Of a DNA stretch of 64,000 nt, positions 54,409-64,000 are shown piece by piece. The notes under the pieces are model-generated. The model did no database searches. It was not told the origin of the DNA and saw only the letters and a program-made list of their open reading frames with translations. Numbering within the stretch: the stretch's first letter is position 1; each line of letters starts with the position of its first letter. Source of the stretch: Leclercia sp. 29361 (GTDB taxonomy: Bacteria > Pseudomonadota > Gammaproteobacteria > Enterobacterales > Enterobacteriaceae). The stretch covers positions 4,464,001-4,528,000 of the forward strand of contig NZ_CP049786.1 of assembly GCF_011290365.1 (NCBI RefSeq). Reading direction: 5' to 3'. Both the position numbers and the translations under genes were made by a program.

Positions 54409-55221
54409 TCAGGGGAGATAGAGAGCCAGCAGTTCGTCCACCTTTTTACGTGTACCGCCGTTGCTGCTGATGCTGCGCCGGACTTTGACCTGAAAATGCT
54501 CTGCGGTTTTGTACCATTCGCGCGTATCAGGCGTGTCGTGATTCGAAATTAACACCGGAATTCTTTTGCTGACCAGCTTTTCCGCCATTTCCGCCAGACG
54601 CGCCTGCTCGGCAGGGCTGAAGCTGTTGGTGTGATAAGCGGTGAAGTTCGCCGTTGCTGACAGAGGGGCGTACGGCGGATCGCAGTAGACCACCGAGTCG
54701 GCGTCCGCTTTATCCATACACTCTTCATACGAGAGACAATGGAACTCCGCATTCTGCGCTTTTTCAGCAAAGTGATACAACTCGGCCTGAGGGAAATAAG
54801 GACGCTTGTAGCGACCGAAGGGCACGTTGAATTGTCCACGCAGATTATACCGGCACAGGCCGTTGTAGCCATGGCGGTTGAGGTAGAGGAACAATAGCGC
54901 CCGACGGAACTTATCCTCGCACTGATTAAACTCAGCGCGGAGCTGGTAGTAAACGTCCGGGTTGTTGTTCTCAGGGGTAAACAGCTTACGCGCCTCATCC
55001 ACGTACTCGTCGGTACGCAGCTTTACGATGTTATAGAGGTCGATAAGGTCGCTGTTGATATCCGCAAGGATATAGCGGGAGTAGTCGGTATTGAGGAATA
55101 CCGAGCCCGCGCCCACAAAGGGTTCGACAAGACACTCGCCCGCAGGCAGGCGTTGTTTAATATCATCGAGCAGGGGGTATTTCCCCCCTGCCCATTTCAG
55201 AAAAGCGCGATTTTTTTTCAT
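54409..55221 (-). CDS. dam: DNA adenine methyltransferase
   Basis: The 270-residue protein has the FxGxG motif EPFVGAGSVF near residues 33-42 and the catalytic DPPY in VVYCDPPYAPLS near 178-189. It methylates GATC and guides mismatch repair, replication timing and gene control. It is slightly shorter than E. coli Dam (278) because the C-terminal tail is missing. Confidence 0.97.
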   Translation of the reverse strand: MKKNRAFLKWAGGKYPLLDDIKQRLPAGECLVEPFVGAGSVFLNTDYSRYILADINSDLIDLYNIVKLRTDEYVDEARKLFTPENNNPDVYYQLRAEFNQCEDKFRRALLFLYLNRHGYNGLCRYNLRGQFNVPFGRYKRPYFPQAELYHFAEKAQNAEFHCLSYEECMDKADADSVVYCDPPYAPLSATANFTAYHTNSFSPAEQARLAEMAEKLVSKRIPVLISNHDTPDTREWYKTAEHFQVKVRRSISSNGGTRKKVDELLALYLP

Positions 55222-55288
55222 GCTGACTAACTGATTACACCTTCTCCGGCTGTGGAGAAAGCTCCGACAGCATCCTGCGCTTCACAGA

Positions 55289-56560
55289 TTACTTCAAATC
55301 GGACTGAACCTGACGGATCGGCTTCGCCCATGGGTTTTTCGCCTGAACATCGGCTGGCAGTGTGGCGACCGCGCGTTTTGCTTCATCTTTCGAAGCATAC
55401 ACGCCGCTTACCAGCACATACCACGGCTGACCGTTACGGGTGGTCTCATAGACGACAAAGTTCTTCAGGTTCGTCTTTTTCGCCCAGCTGTTCAGGTTGT
55501 CATAGTTGGAAGAACTGCTCAGCTGCAGCGTGTAGTTGCTGGATGACGCAGACTTCAGTGAACTCACATTCCCTGACGATTTACCGGTGCTGGCAGTGGC
55601 CGCAGGTGCAGCTGCCGCTGGTGCCGCGGCTGTCGCCGTCGGTGCTGGCGTTGCGGTCGCTTTCGGTGCCGTTGCTGTCGCAGTAGGGGCTTTCGCTGGT
55701 GCGCTGGCTGCAGTTTCAGTGTGCTTCGGCTGGGCGACGGCTTTTGGCGTTTCCGCTTTCGCCACTGGTTGCGGCTTCACTTCACGCTTCGGCTCAATCA
55801 CCGTCTGCTTACGTTCCTGATGCTGGGCAGGCTTAGTCTGACGTGGCGCAGTTTCTGTCGCCGCGGTCTGCTGTTGCCCGGTCGCACCACGGATTGGCGC
55901 TACGGTGGCAGGCTCGGTCGGCAGCGTGGAGTTGACCACCACGTTGTTAACCTGCTGCTGATTCTGCTGTTGCGTCAGCGCATTGTTCAGATCGCCCTGC
56001 ACTTCAACACGCTGCTGGCCTTCCGGGGTTGCCGGTGCCTGGCCCTGGGTTGGTGTGGATGCGACTGGCGGCAGAGAGATCTCCTGCTGAGTATTCTCGG
56101 CGGAGGTGGTCCCTGGCGCAGGCTGGGTGCCGTTGGCCTGATCGGCAGCATTACCGGAAAGATCGACACTCTTCTCAGTAGAGGCGCGCTGATCGGCTGG
56201 ATTGCTCGACGGGGCTTTAAGTGCAGAGCCGACGCCGATAATCAGCAGCAGCAGGACCAGCACCCCCAGCCCCATCATAATATACTGGCGGGAAGCGGGT
56301 TTCGCCGGAGCGGCTTTACGCTTACGCGGGCGGCGCTCTACGGGCGCTTCGTCCATTGAATCATCTTCAGACTCAACATCTTCTTCACGCTCGTCGCGGG
56401 CAGCACGGCCACGCGAAGGACGAGGGTCATCGTTTTCTACATCGACCTCGTCAAAGTTAATTTGCGGCTCGTTATCGCGTTCTGAAGCCTGGCGAGTACG
56501 ACCAGTACGACGATCGCTGGGATCGGGTTTCAGCTCGTCTTCTGGTTTGAATTCATCCAT
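55289..56560 (-). CDS. damX: cell division protein DamX with SPOR domain
   Basis: The 423-residue protein has an acidic cytosolic N-terminus (1-90), one membrane segment (about 92-114, [20 protein letters not shown]), a long periplasmic Ala/Pro/Thr/Gln-rich linker and a C-terminal SPOR domain (about 345-420) that binds denuded septal peptidoglycan. It goes to the division ring. The linker includes an Ala/Pro-rich run near residues 275-335 that is likely to vary between strains. Confidence 0.95.
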   Translation of the reverse strand: MDEFKPEDELKPDPSDRRTGRTRQASERDNEPQINFDEVDVENDDPRPSRGRAARDEREEDVESEDDSMDEAPVERRPRKRKAAPAKPASRQYIMMGLGVLVLLLLIIGVGSALKAPSSNPADQRASTEKSVDLSGNAADQANGTQPAPGTTSAENTQQEISLPPVASTPTQGQAPATPEGQQRVEVQGDLNNALTQQQNQQQVNNVVVNSTLPTEPATVAPIRGATGQQQTAATETAPRQTKPAQHQERKQTVIEPKREVKPQPVAKAETPKAVAQPKHTETAASAPAKAPTATATAPKATATPAPTATAAAPAAAAPAATASTGKSSGNVSSLKSASSSNYTLQLSSSSNYDNLNSWAKKTNLKNFVVYETTRNGQPWYVLVSGVYASKDEAKRAVATLPADVQAKNPWAKPIRQVQSDLK

Positions 56561-56651
56561 TTAACACCCCACTAAAAGGCTTATGCCTACGACTTTGCAC
56601 ATCACCTGAAGCAAAATGGCTACGTTTACCGCAGCCGGACCTTTCTAATAG

Positions 56652-57740
56652 TTACGCCTGCTGACAATCAGCAATAGCGCCAAGAACTACATCGTGCGGC
56701 ACACCGCCACGCACTTCACTCTTACCTATCGCAAGCGGGAGTACCAGACGCATCTCGCCTGCTAATACTTTTTTATCACGCATCATATGCGGCAGGTAGG
56801 CCTGCGCAGACATTTCACGCGGCCCCGTCACCGGTAACCCGGCACGCTCAAGCAGCGTGATAATGCGTTGCGTATCCGCCTTGCTGAACTGACCCAGACG
56901 TTCCGAGGTGCGCGCGGCCATTACCATTCCCGCCGCCACGGCCTCGCCATGCAGCCAGTTACCGTAGCCCATTTCGGCTTCGATAGCATGACCGTAGGTA
57001 TGTCCCAGATTCAGTAAAGCACGTAAGCCTGTTTCGCGCTCGTCTGCGGCCACGACTTCTGCTTTCAGCTCACAGCAGCGGCGAATACAGTACGCCATCG
57101 CCTGACCATCCAGGCGCAATAAGGCATCCATATTCTCTTCCAGCCAGCTAAAGAACGCGCCGTCCAGAATAATGCCGTACTTGATCACTTCCGCCAGGCC
57201 CGACGCCAGCTCACGCTGAGGCAGGGTTTGCAGACAGTCGAGATCCACCACCACCGAAGCGGGCTGGTAGAACGCGCCAATCATGTTTTTGCCAAGCGGA
57301 TGGTTAACGGCTGTTTTGCCGCCAACAGAAGAGTCGACCTGCGACAACAGCGTGGTAGGAATTTGAATAAAACGTACGCCACGCTGATAGCTTGCCGCAG
57401 CAAACCCCGTAAGATCGCCAACAACACCGCCGCCTAACGCCAGCAGTGTAGTATCGCGACCATGCGGTTTTTGCAGTAATGCGGTAAAGACGGTATCCAG
57501 TACCGTCAGGCTTTTATACTGCTCGCCATCAGGCAGAATCACACTGTCGACCTTCACGCCAGCCTGTTCAAGGCGCTGACGCACAGAGTCGAGATAAAGC
57601 GGAGCCAGCGTCTCGTTGGTGACCAGCATTGCCTGATCACCCGCTTTCAGTGGTAAGAAGGAAGCTGGGTCGTTAAACAAACCAGCCGCGATAGTGATAG
57701 GGTAACTCCGTTCACCGAGAGTGACTGTAATCCTCTCCAT
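56652..57740 (-). CDS. aroB: 3-dehydroquinate synthase
   Basis: The 362-residue protein has the NAD-binding segment [20 protein letters not shown] near 100-120 and metal ligands in [23 protein letters not shown] regions. It is step two of the shikimate pathway. It follows aroK by 57 bp. Confidence 0.98.
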   Translation of the reverse strand: MERITVTLGERSYPITIAAGLFNDPASFLPLKAGDQAMLVTNETLAPLYLDSVRQRLEQAGVKVDSVILPDGEQYKSLTVLDTVFTALLQKPHGRDTTLLALGGGVVGDLTGFAAASYQRGVRFIQIPTTLLSQVDSSVGGKTAVNHPLGKNMIGAFYQPASVVVDLDCLQTLPQRELASGLAEVIKYGIILDGAFFSWLEENMDALLRLDGQAMAYCIRRCCELKAEVVAADERETGLRALLNLGHTYGHAIEAEMGYGNWLHGEAVAAGMVMAARTSERLGQFSKADTQRIITLLERAGLPVTGPREMSAQAYLPHMMRDKKVLAGEMRLVLPLAIGKSEVRGGVPHDVVLGAIADCQQA

Positions 57741-57797
57741 AGCGCGACATCCACCTTAAATGCTTTTACCCGCAGGCGAGTGTATATAAAGCCAGAA

Positions 57798-58319
57798 TCA
57801 GTTGCTTTCCAGCATATGAATAATCTGGTTTGCGACCACTTTAGCGCTCTGGTCGTCTGTGCGAATGGTGACGTCGGCAATCTCTTCGTACAGCGGATTG
57901 CGTTCACCAGCCAGGGCTTCCAGAACTTCGCGTGGAGGTGTCTCAACCTGCAGCAACGGGCGTTTTTTATCACGCTGCGTACGCGCCAGCTGTTTTTCGA
58001 TGGTCGTTTCGAGATAGACCACGACACCGCGGGCGGAGAGACGGTTGCGAGTTTCGCGAGATTTTACAGAGCCGCCGCCAGTAGCCAGCACAATGCCCTG
58101 TTTTTCCGTAAGTTCATTAATGACTTTTTCTTCACGGTCACGGAAACCCTCTTCGCCTTCTACATCGAAGACCCAGCCCACATCAGCTCCGGTTCGTTTC
58201 TCAATCTCTTGATCAGAATCGTAAAATTCCATATTGAGTTGTTGAGCTAACTGGCGCCCAATAGTGCTTTTGCCGGCACCCATAGGCCCAACCAGAAAGA
58301 TATTGCGTTTCTCTGCCAT
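57798..58319 (-). CDS. aroK: shikimate kinase I
   Basis: The 173-residue protein has the Walker A motif [14 protein letters not shown] near residues 11-24 and the shikimate-binding [16 protein letters not shown]. It phosphorylates shikimate and is the first gene of the long aroK-aroB-damX-dam-rpe-gph-trpS operon. Confidence 0.98.
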   Translation of the reverse strand: MAEKRNIFLVGPMGAGKSTIGRQLAQQLNMEFYDSDQEIEKRTGADVGWVFDVEGEEGFRDREEKVINELTEKQGIVLATGGGSVKSRETRNRLSARGVVVYLETTIEKQLARTQRDKKRPLLQVETPPREVLEALAGERNPLYEEIADVTIRTDDQSAKVVANQIIHMLESN

Positions 58320-58432
58320 TTTTTCGGTACTACTAAGACTATTCGTTAATGGTAAACCCGCTGCACCGATATCGTGCGTAGCAGGACATGAACTGAAACC
58401 TCATATGCGATAGAGCGAGAGTCAGACTAAAA

Positions 58433-58462
58433 ATTATCTCAATACTCTTGCTTGTTTGGCAA
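58433..58462 (-). promoter_or_regulatory. candidate aroK promoter
   Basis: On the minus strand TTGCCA (58457-58462) and GATAAT (58433-58438) are 18 bp apart, about 115 nt before aroK. The 296-bp gap also holds an imperfect hairpin at 58498-58541 (AAGGAGT with ACTCCTT), which may follow hofQ-side or upstream transcription; no gene is seen in it. Confidence 0.6.
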
Positions 58463-58615
58463 CAGATTAAATCACCCTGCATGCCGCTTAAGTTATTAAG
58501 GAGTGAGATTGAGTAAGCTGATTCTCAAATCGGTACTCCTTGTATGCTAATTCATGCCCCACGTCAAACATCTGCAACAAACAGTATGCAAAATCACGCG
58601 GGGCATTGTGGGACA

Positions 58616-59851
58616 TTAAGGCGTCGCAACCAGACGAGGCGTGATAAAAACCACTAACTCCCGGCGTTCGTTGTCTTTTCCCTGATGACGAAAAAGTTGC
58701 CCCAGTAAAGGAATACGGCTCAAGCCTGGCACAGTTTCGCTGCCGGTTTTATGCCTCTGAGAAAAAATTCCGCCTAAGGCCAGCGTTTCACCGCTTTTGA
58801 CCTCGACCTGAGTTTCAATCTCCTGCTTATCGATCGCCAGCGTTTCGCCATCGGCCTGCTGCAGAACCTGACCCGGGGCGTTCTCACTGATACGCAGCTT
58901 CAGGCGTACCCGTCCGTTGGCCAGCACCACCGGCGTCACCTCCATCCCCAGCACCGCCTCTTTAAATTCAACCGACGTCGCGCCGCTCTCGCCGCTGGAG
59001 ACCTGATAGGGGATCTCGCTGCCCTGTTTGATGCTGGCGGGCTGCATGTGCGACGCCAGCAGGCGCGGGCTGGCAATGATATCGACCTGCTGCTTCTGCT
59101 CCAGGGCGGAGAGTTCGAGATCCAGCAGCCGACCGTTGATCCGCCCGATATTAAACCCCACCTGGGCAGTGGCATTGTTGACAGACAGATCGCTGCTGAG
59201 CATCGTCAGCTGTCCGGATTTACCGGGCTGCTGCCCCTGAGCCAGATTCCACTTCACCCCCAGCTCGCGCAGGCTTTTCTCACTCATGCTGACGATATGC
59301 GCGGCCAGCTCTACCTGAGCCACGGGGAGATCCATCTGCGCTACCCAGTGCTGGAGTGCCTCCAGCGCAGCCCGGGTATCGCGCACCAGCAGGCGATTGG
59401 TGCGTTTGTCTACCGCCAGGCTGCCTTTTGGACTAAGGAGCTTTTCGGCAGCCGCCTGTAAATCTCCTGCATCGGCATAAGAGAGGGGAAAACTCCGCGC
59501 CTCCAGCGGCGCGCTGAGCTGCCGTTTTGTTCGCTCGGCCTCTTTTTTGGCCTGCTGTTGCTGCTGCCAGTCGGCGGTATGGATATAAAAAATGCCCGCC
59601 TGCTGGCGCATGACCAGCCCGGCGCTGGTGACTACCGTCTGGATCGCCTGCTGCCAGGGCACCTCCTGCAGACGCAGAGAGACATTGCCGCTGACGCCCG
59701 GGGAGATAATCATGTTGCGGTTCTCCTGCTCCGCCAGCGCCTGCAGAAGCTGGGCGACCGGCACCTCATCCACCACCAGGCTTACCGGTGCTGGCTCCGC
59801 GGCCAGCGCCTGGCTACTTACCAGCAGTAATGCCACGATCCCTGTTTTCAT
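58616..59851 (-). CDS. hofQ: secretin-like DNA uptake protein HofQ
   Basis: I start at MKTGIVALLLVSSQALAAEP, a signal peptide, giving 411 residues (E. coli 412); its ATG lies 38 bp inside hofP. It is a short PilQ/ComE-type secretin with N-terminal STN-like domain (about 25-100), N domains and the C-terminal secretin domain ending VFITPRLV. It is thought to form the outer-membrane pore for DNA uptake used as nutrient. Confidence 0.95.
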   Translation of the reverse strand: MKTGIVALLLVSSQALAAEPAPVSLVVDEVPVAQLLQALAEQENRNMIISPGVSGNVSLRLQEVPWQQAIQTVVTSAGLVMRQQAGIFYIHTADWQQQQQAKKEAERTKRQLSAPLEARSFPLSYADAGDLQAAAEKLLSPKGSLAVDKRTNRLLVRDTRAALEALQHWVAQMDLPVAQVELAAHIVSMSEKSLRELGVKWNLAQGQQPGKSGQLTMLSSDLSVNNATAQVGFNIGRINGRLLDLELSALEQKQQVDIIASPRLLASHMQPASIKQGSEIPYQVSSGESGATSVEFKEAVLGMEVTPVVLANGRVRLKLRISENAPGQVLQQADGETLAIDKQEIETQVEVKSGETLALGGIFSQRHKTGSETVPGLSRIPLLGQLFRHQGKDNERRELVVFITPRLVATP

Positions 59852-60161
59852 CCTGTTTGGTTCCTTGTCGTTGCCATCGCCACTGCGCCGGTTCACACGT
59901 CCCGGGCATATCGATGACCAGTTCTGTTTCATCCAGCGCCGCCACCCGTCCGCCTTGCGCCAGCGTGTCGCCGTAACGAAGGCGCAGCCAGCGCGACCTT
60001 TCATCCCTGACGATCGCCACCGGCACCTTACCCAGCACCACCCCGACATAACGCCACTGCCGCAGCGTGGCAGTCGGGCAGCGTGATTCCGGGGCCTGAA
60101 AGGGATCGCGCAGGCCAAGAAGCAGCGGCAGTAATAGCAGCACTCCGCACTTAACCCGCAT
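59814..60161 (-). CDS. hofP: HofP, PilP-like protein
   Basis: The 115-residue protein (MRVKCGVLLLLPLLLGLRDP) has a signal-anchor and the PilP-type RDPF motif near residues 18-21. It is shorter than E. coli HofP (134). Two cysteines may form a disulfide. It overlaps hofO by 11 bp and hofQ by 38 bp. Confidence 0.9.
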   Translation of the reverse strand: MRVKCGVLLLLPLLLGLRDPFQAPESRCPTATLRQWRYVGVVLGKVPVAIVRDERSRWLRLRYGDTLAQGGRVAALDETELVIDMPGTCEPAQWRWQRQGTKQDENRDRGITAGK

Positions 60162-60612
60162 CCTGGCGCTCCAGCTGCATGACTATCTGTAACCTGTTCT
60201 GCCCGGGCTGAATGCTAAAACGCCCCACCGCAACGTCGCGCCGGGCGAGAGTGGCAAACAGGGAGGGGATCTGCGCCCACGTCGCCTCCATCACCAGTTC
60301 GCCCCCTGCTCCCCCGGGCTGCCAGCGAACCATCCGCAGCGCATCGGTATCAAACGCCAGCGGCGAAAATGGCTCTGCTGCCACGGCAGATTGTGCGTCG
60401 TCAGGGGGTGAGAGCTTACGCACGGCGGTCCACAGTCGGGCATGGGCCTCGACATTACGCGTGTGCTGAGCCTGCTGCGTCGCGGTCTGCCGATCCTGCA
60501 TTCGCCATTGCATCCCGGTGAGGCAGCTCAGCAGTAGCGCTGAACTGAGCCCCCAACACAGGCAGCGGCCGCGCGGCGTCATGGCATACCAGCTGTCAGG
60601 AGGGATCCGCAT
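60151..60612 (-). CDS. hofO: HofO, PilO-like protein
   Basis: I start at MRIPPDSWYAMTPRGRCLCW, 153 residues; AAGGAG lies 7 nt upstream, whereas the GTG two codons earlier is too close to it. There is one membrane segment near 18-35 and a periplasmic ferredoxin-like domain. It would pair with HofN in the inner-membrane platform. Sequence conservation with E. coli HofO is weak, so the call rests partly on gene order. Confidence 0.88.
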   Translation of the reverse strand: MRIPPDSWYAMTPRGRCLCWGLSSALLLSCLTGMQWRMQDRQTATQQAQHTRNVEAHARLWTAVRKLSPPDDAQSAVAAEPFSPLAFDTDALRMVRWQPGGAGGELVMEATWAQIPSLFATLARRDVAVGRFSIQPGQNRLQIVMQLERQDAG

Positions 60613-61135
60613 CACCACTCTCCTTACGGGTCAGCGTCCAGCTAAACTGCCAGCGGCCCTGGGCATCCTGTCGCATCTCCCCCGGAGCACCGGGGGTAAA
60701 GCCTGGTATCTGACCCAGGGCCGTCTCCAGCGCCGTAAGGGCGGGCTGCGTGGCGGCGTAGCCGGTCAGCGAGAGGGTTGGATGCTGGAAGCGCAGCTGC
60801 GCCAGCCACGCCTGCTCCGGCAGGAGGCGGGATAAGGCGATCAATGCCGGTTGCCAGGCTTCCGTCTTCGCTTTGTGAACTGCCCACCGCTGCTGTTGCT
60901 GCTGCCGGGCCTGTAACGCCATCCACTGCTTTTGCCGCTGCTCCAGCCCCTGACGCAGGGCCAGATCGCTTTGTTGTCGTAGCAAGTAAGCGCGTGTCAC
61001 CAGAGGATTGCTGGCCCGAATAGCGGCGCAGAGCATTAGCGCCAGCAGCAGCGAGCCGGTAAACATCAGCCCCCAGAAGCGCAGGCAGCGACGTCGTTGC
61101 TGCTGACGCCACGGCAGGAGATTGGCGGTCCTCAT
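60596..61135 (-). CDS. hofN: HofN, PilN-like protein
   Basis: I start at MRTANLLPWRQQQRRRCLRF, which gives 179 residues, the E. coli length, and overlaps hofM by 4 bp (ATGA). NLLPWR is the PilN motif that docks into PilM; one membrane segment (about 20-43) and a coiled-coil follow. Confidence 0.93.
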   Translation of the reverse strand: MRTANLLPWRQQQRRRCLRFWGLMFTGSLLLALMLCAAIRASNPLVTRAYLLRQQSDLALRQGLEQRQKQWMALQARQQQQQRWAVHKAKTEAWQPALIALSRLLPEQAWLAQLRFQHPTLSLTGYAATQPALTALETALGQIPGFTPGAPGEMRQDAQGRWQFSWTLTRKESGDADPS

Positions 61136-61914
61136 CGGGAGTGCTCTCCGGTCGCCAGCGCCAGCGCGACGCTGAAATCTGCCCCGTTTTCCGGCAGCGG
61201 CGGCTGGGTGCGGGATAGCACGCTCCAGGGATCGAAGTTGCCCGCCCCACAGCAGGCGATTTCGTCGACCCTGAGCGCCAGCAGGGCGGCCAGCCGATCG
61301 ACGTCCGGGGCCTCCGCCAGCCCGCGTCGGCCCCACTGGTGGCGCATCGCCCAGAGCCACTGGTCCCGGTCGCGCCAGGCAACGCACTGGGCCGGGGCTT
61401 GCACAAAGGGCAGCAGGTGCGCCAGCGCCCCGGCATCAGGTGTGACCGTTGCCAGCCGTAAACGCAGTACCCGGGCCAGCTCCAGCAGCGTCGCGATCTC
61501 CTTATTCTGCGCCGCCGTCACGTGATACGCCTGGCTGAAGGTATCTTCCGCATAGTCAAACCGCAGGGCATCGGGGGGCATCTCCAGCTCACGGCTTATC
61601 GCCGCGGCGATCCAGGCGGCTTGTTCGCTGTCCCGCAGGGTCATCGACGGACGCGGCAGCGTGCGCTGTAGGGTACGGGCGGCCGGAAAGGCGAGAAAAA
61701 TGTGATGTTGATGAGGCAGCATCTGGCGCCATTCACGCAGCGCCGCAGCCAGTTGTTCGGGCTGAAGAATTTGCCCGTCGCGAATAATGCCCACCGCCAG
61801 GGGGAGCTGCCACCAGCGGCGCAACCCCCATCCCGACTTTTCGCGCACCAGCGCGACGGCCAGCACCTTATCCTGTTGAATATGAACGCCTGTATGCCAT
61901 GTTTTAAACGCCAT
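61132..61914 (-). CDS. hofM: HofM, PilM-like cytosolic protein
   Basis: The 260-residue protein is a PilM/FtsA-like actin-fold member (MAFKTWHTGVHIQQDKVLAV) and the first gene of hofMNOPQ. It would bind the N-terminus of HofN under the inner membrane. It is divergent from mrcA with a 120-bp gap. In E. coli the operon is induced by Sxy with CRP; I did not find a clear CRP-S site here. Confidence 0.93.
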   Translation of the reverse strand: MAFKTWHTGVHIQQDKVLAVALVREKSGWGLRRWWQLPLAVGIIRDGQILQPEQLAAALREWRQMLPHQHHIFLAFPAARTLQRTLPRPSMTLRDSEQAAWIAAAISRELEMPPDALRFDYAEDTFSQAYHVTAAQNKEIATLLELARVLRLRLATVTPDAGALAHLLPFVQAPAQCVAWRDRDQWLWAMRHQWGRRGLAEAPDVDRLAALLALRVDEIACCGAGNFDPWSVLSRTQPPLPENGADFSVALALATGEHSR

Positions 61915-61976
61915 GTTTCACGATCTCCTTATCGTCCCGGGGGATAACGGCTATATCAATGCTACAGGCTTGCCTT

Positions 61977-61982
61977 TATACT
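61977..61982 (+). promoter_or_regulatory. candidate mrcA -10 element
   Basis: TATACT lies 53 nt before the mrcA start; at 17 bp spacing the -35 would be the weak TATCAA (61954-61959). It is the best sigma70-like element in the gap. Confidence 0.4.
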
Positions 61983-62034
61983 ACCGCGCGATTGTTTAGA
62001 AACTGCCCAGTTCAAACTAAATGGGAAATCTCCA

Positions 62035-64000
62035 GTGAAGTTCGTAAAGTATTTATTGATCCTTGCAGTCTGTTGCATTCTGCTTGGAGCAGGCTCGATT
62101 TTTGGTTTGTACAAATATATTGAGCCGCAACTGCCTGATGTCGCCACGCTTCGTGATGTACGACTCCAGATCCCGATGCAGGTCTACAGCACGGATGGCG
62201 AGCTTATCGCCCAGTACGGTGAGAAACGCCGTATCCCGCTGACCCTGGATCAGATCCCACCCGTCATGGTGAAAGCCTTTATTGCCACCGAGGACAGCCG
62301 CTTTTATGAGCACCATGGCGTCGATCCGGTGGGGATTTTCCGTGCCGCCAGCGTAGCGCTGTTCTCCGGCCATGCCTCTCAGGGTGCGAGTACCATTACC
62401 CAGCAGCTGGCACGTAACTTCTTCCTGAGCCCTGAAAAAACGCTGATACGTAAGGTGAAGGAAGTGTTCCTGGCGATCCGCATTGAGCAGATGCTGAATA
62501 AAGATGAGATCCTGGAGCTGTACCTCAACAAGATCTATCTCGGCTACCGTGCCTATGGCGTGGGTGCGGCGGCGCAGGTCTATTTTGGCAAATCCATTGA
62601 ACAGTTAACCCTGAGTGAAATGGCGACCATCGCCGGTCTGCCGAAGGCGCCCTCCACCTTCAACCCGCTCTACTCACTCAATCGCGCTACCGCCCGCCGC
62701 AACGTGGTGCTGTCGCGTATGCTGAGCGAAGGCTATATCAGCCAGACCCAGTACGATCAGGCGCGTAACGAGGCGATTGACGCCAACTACCATGCGCCGG
62801 AAATTGCCTTCTCCGCACCCTATCTCAGCGAGATGGTGCGTCAGGAGATGGTCTCCCGCTACGGTGAGCAGGCCTACGAAGATGGCTACCGCGTCTACAC
62901 CACAATCAGCCGCAACGTCCAGCAGGGCGCGCAGCAGGCGGTACGTAACAACGTGATTGATTACGACATGCGCCACGGCTACCGCGGCCCGTCAAACGTG
63001 CTGTGGAAGGTGGGCGAGCCCGCCTGGGACAGCAAAAAGATCACCGATACCCTGAAACCGCTCCCGGGCTACGGGCCGTTTGTGGCGGCAGTGGTGACCC
63101 ATGCCAATCCGCAGGAAGCCACCGCGATGCTCGCGGACGGCACTTCGGTGTCGCTGCGCATGGAGGGCATCCGCTGGGCGCGTCCGTATCGTTCAGATAC
63201 GCAGCAGGGCGCAACCCCGCGCAAAGTGACCGATGCGGTACAGGCGGGTCAGCAGATCTGGGTCCGTCAGGTGAACGACGCCTGGTGGCTGGGGCAGATC
63301 CCGGACGTTAACTCCGCACTGGTCTCCATCGACCCGCACAACGGCGCGGTGCTGGCGCTGGTGGGCGGCTTCGATTTCAACCAGAGCAAATTTAACCGTG
63401 CTACCCAGGCGCTGCGCCAGGTCGGCTCCAATATCAAGCCGTTCCTCTACACCGCGGCAATGGATAAAGGCCTGACCCTCGCCAGTATCCTCAATGACGT
63501 GCCAATCTCCCGCTGGGATGCCGGGGCCGGTTCCGACTGGCGGCCAAAAAACTCACCGGCCGAGTACGCCGGACCGATTCGCCTGCGTCAGGGGCTGGGG
63601 CAGTCGAAGAACGTGGTGATGGTTCGCGCCATGCGCGCCATGGGCGTCGATTATGCGGCGGAGTATCTGCAACGCTTCGGCTTCCCGGCACAGAACATCG
63701 TGCATACCGAGTCGCTGGCGCTGGGCTCTGCCTCCTTTACCCCGCTGCAGGTTGCGCGCGGTTATGCGGTGATGGCGAACGGCGGCTTCCTGGTCGATCC
63801 GTTCTTCATCAGCAAAATCGAGAACGATCAGGGCGGCGTCCTGTTCGAAGCGAAACCGAAAATTGCCTGCGCAGAGTGTGACATTCCGGTGATTTATGGC
63901 GATACGCCAAAATCAGAATCCCTGAACAATCAGGACATGGAAGATGTCGCCATTTCTCAGTCGCAACAAAACGCGGCGGTGCCGATGCCGCAGCTTGAGC
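62035..64000 (+). CDS. mrcA: penicillin-binding protein 1a, N-terminal part
   Basis: The open frame starts with GTG (MKFVKYLLILAVCCILLGAG), as in E. coli, and runs off the right edge after about 655 codons of roughly 850. It has a membrane anchor (about 7-27), the glycosyltransferase domain with catalytic E86 in TEDSRFYEHHG and GASTITQQLARNFF, an OB-like domain, and the transpeptidase serine S465 in GSNIKPF. The KTG motif lies outside the window. It makes and cross-links peptidoglycan. Confidence 0.98.
   Translation, partial: MKFVKYLLILAVCCILLGAGSIFGLYKYIEPQLPDVATLRDVRLQIPMQVYSTDGELIAQYGEKRRIPLTLDQIPPVMVKAFIATEDSRFYEHHGVDPVGIFRAASVALFSGHASQGASTITQQLARNFFLSPEKTLIRKVKEVFLAIRIEQMLNKDEILELYLNKIYLGYRAYGVGAAAQVYFGKSIEQLTLSEMATIAGLPKAPSTFNPLYSLNRATARRNVVLSRMLSEGYISQTQYDQARNEAIDANYHAPEIAFSAPYLSEMVRQEMVSRYGEQAYEDGYRVYTTISRNVQQGAQQAVRNNVIDYDMRHGYRGPSNVLWKVGEPAWDSKKITDTLKPLPGYGPFVAAVVTHANPQEATAMLADGTSVSLRMEGIRWARPYRSDTQQGATPRKVTDAVQAGQQIWVRQVNDAWWLGQIPDVNSALVSIDPHNGAVLALVGGFDFNQSKFNRATQALRQVGSNIKPFLYTAAMDKGLTLASILNDVPISRWDAGAGSDWRPKNSPAEYAGPIRLRQGLGQSKNVVMVRAMRAMGVDYAAEYLQRFGFPAQNIVHTESLALGSASFTPLQVARGYAVMANGGFLVDPFFISKIENDQGGVLFEAKPKIACAECDIPVIYGDTPKSESLNNQDMEDVAISQSQQNAAVPMPQLE

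Noticed and set aside
60642..61436. A 264-codon minus-strand frame overlapping hofM and hofN
   Set aside because: Out of frame with both hof genes, which match their families well.
61915..62034. CRP-S (Sxy-dependent) site for hofM
   Set aside because: I saw only a CGCGA half site near 61985 without the matching half at N6, so I do not claim it.

Overview
The window is ordinary chromosomal DNA of an enterobacterium. Gene order and protein sequences follow the E. coli rpsM-to-mrcA region closely, but E. coli chiA, the full gsp (type II secretion) cluster and yhfS-Z are missing, while a complete malonate decarboxylase (mdc) cluster sits between yheS and yheT and a cytosine deaminase gene sits between tsgA and nirB. 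This content suggests an Enterobacter/Klebsiella/Leclercia-type member of the Enterobacteriaceae. The genus cannot be fixed from this window. No rRNA, tRNA, CRISPR array, insertion sequence or prophage was seen.

Positions 1-11593 are the ribosomal protein superclusters, all on the minus strand: the start of the alpha operon (rpsM, rpsK), the spc operon (rplN to rpmJ, including secY) and the S10 operon (rpsJ to rpsQ), with recognisable promoters, an S10 leader and an S10 terminator. Positions 11594-12792 hold an orphan prepilin peptidase, bacterioferritin and its ferredoxin, with a Fur-like site. Positions 12970-17480 are the str operon (rpsL, rpsG, fusA, tufA), preceded by tusDCB (tRNA 2-thiolation) and yheO. 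Positions 19426-24008 hold fkpA, slyX, slyD, yheV and the kefGB potassium efflux system.

Positions 24130-35497 start with yheS (ABC-F) and end with yheT-yheU. Between them lie mdcR and the convergent operon mdcABCDEFGH for malonate uptake and decarboxylation. Positions 35528-39931 hold prkB, yhfA, crp and yhfK, with small REP-like hairpins. Positions 39967-43309 hold argD, pabA, the fic/yhfG toxin-antitoxin pair and ppiA.

Positions 43588-51791 are tsgA, codA, the nitrite reductase operon nirBDC-cysG with a textbook FNR/NarL promoter, and the small lipoprotein yhfL. Positions 51939-58319 are the aroK-aroB-damX-dam-rpe-gph-trpS operon. Positions 58616-61914 are hofMNOPQ, the DNA-uptake / type IV pilus assembly set, divergent from mrcA (PBP1a), which runs off the right end.

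I found no clearly new biological system. The items most worth a second look are the minimal prepilin peptidase that could serve the hof/type IV pilus genes, the mdc insertion with its candidate operator and intra-operon hairpin, the degenerate Fic motif, and several well-resolved regulatory sites (paired CRP sites 53 bp apart at ppiA/tsgA and paired ARG boxes before argD).
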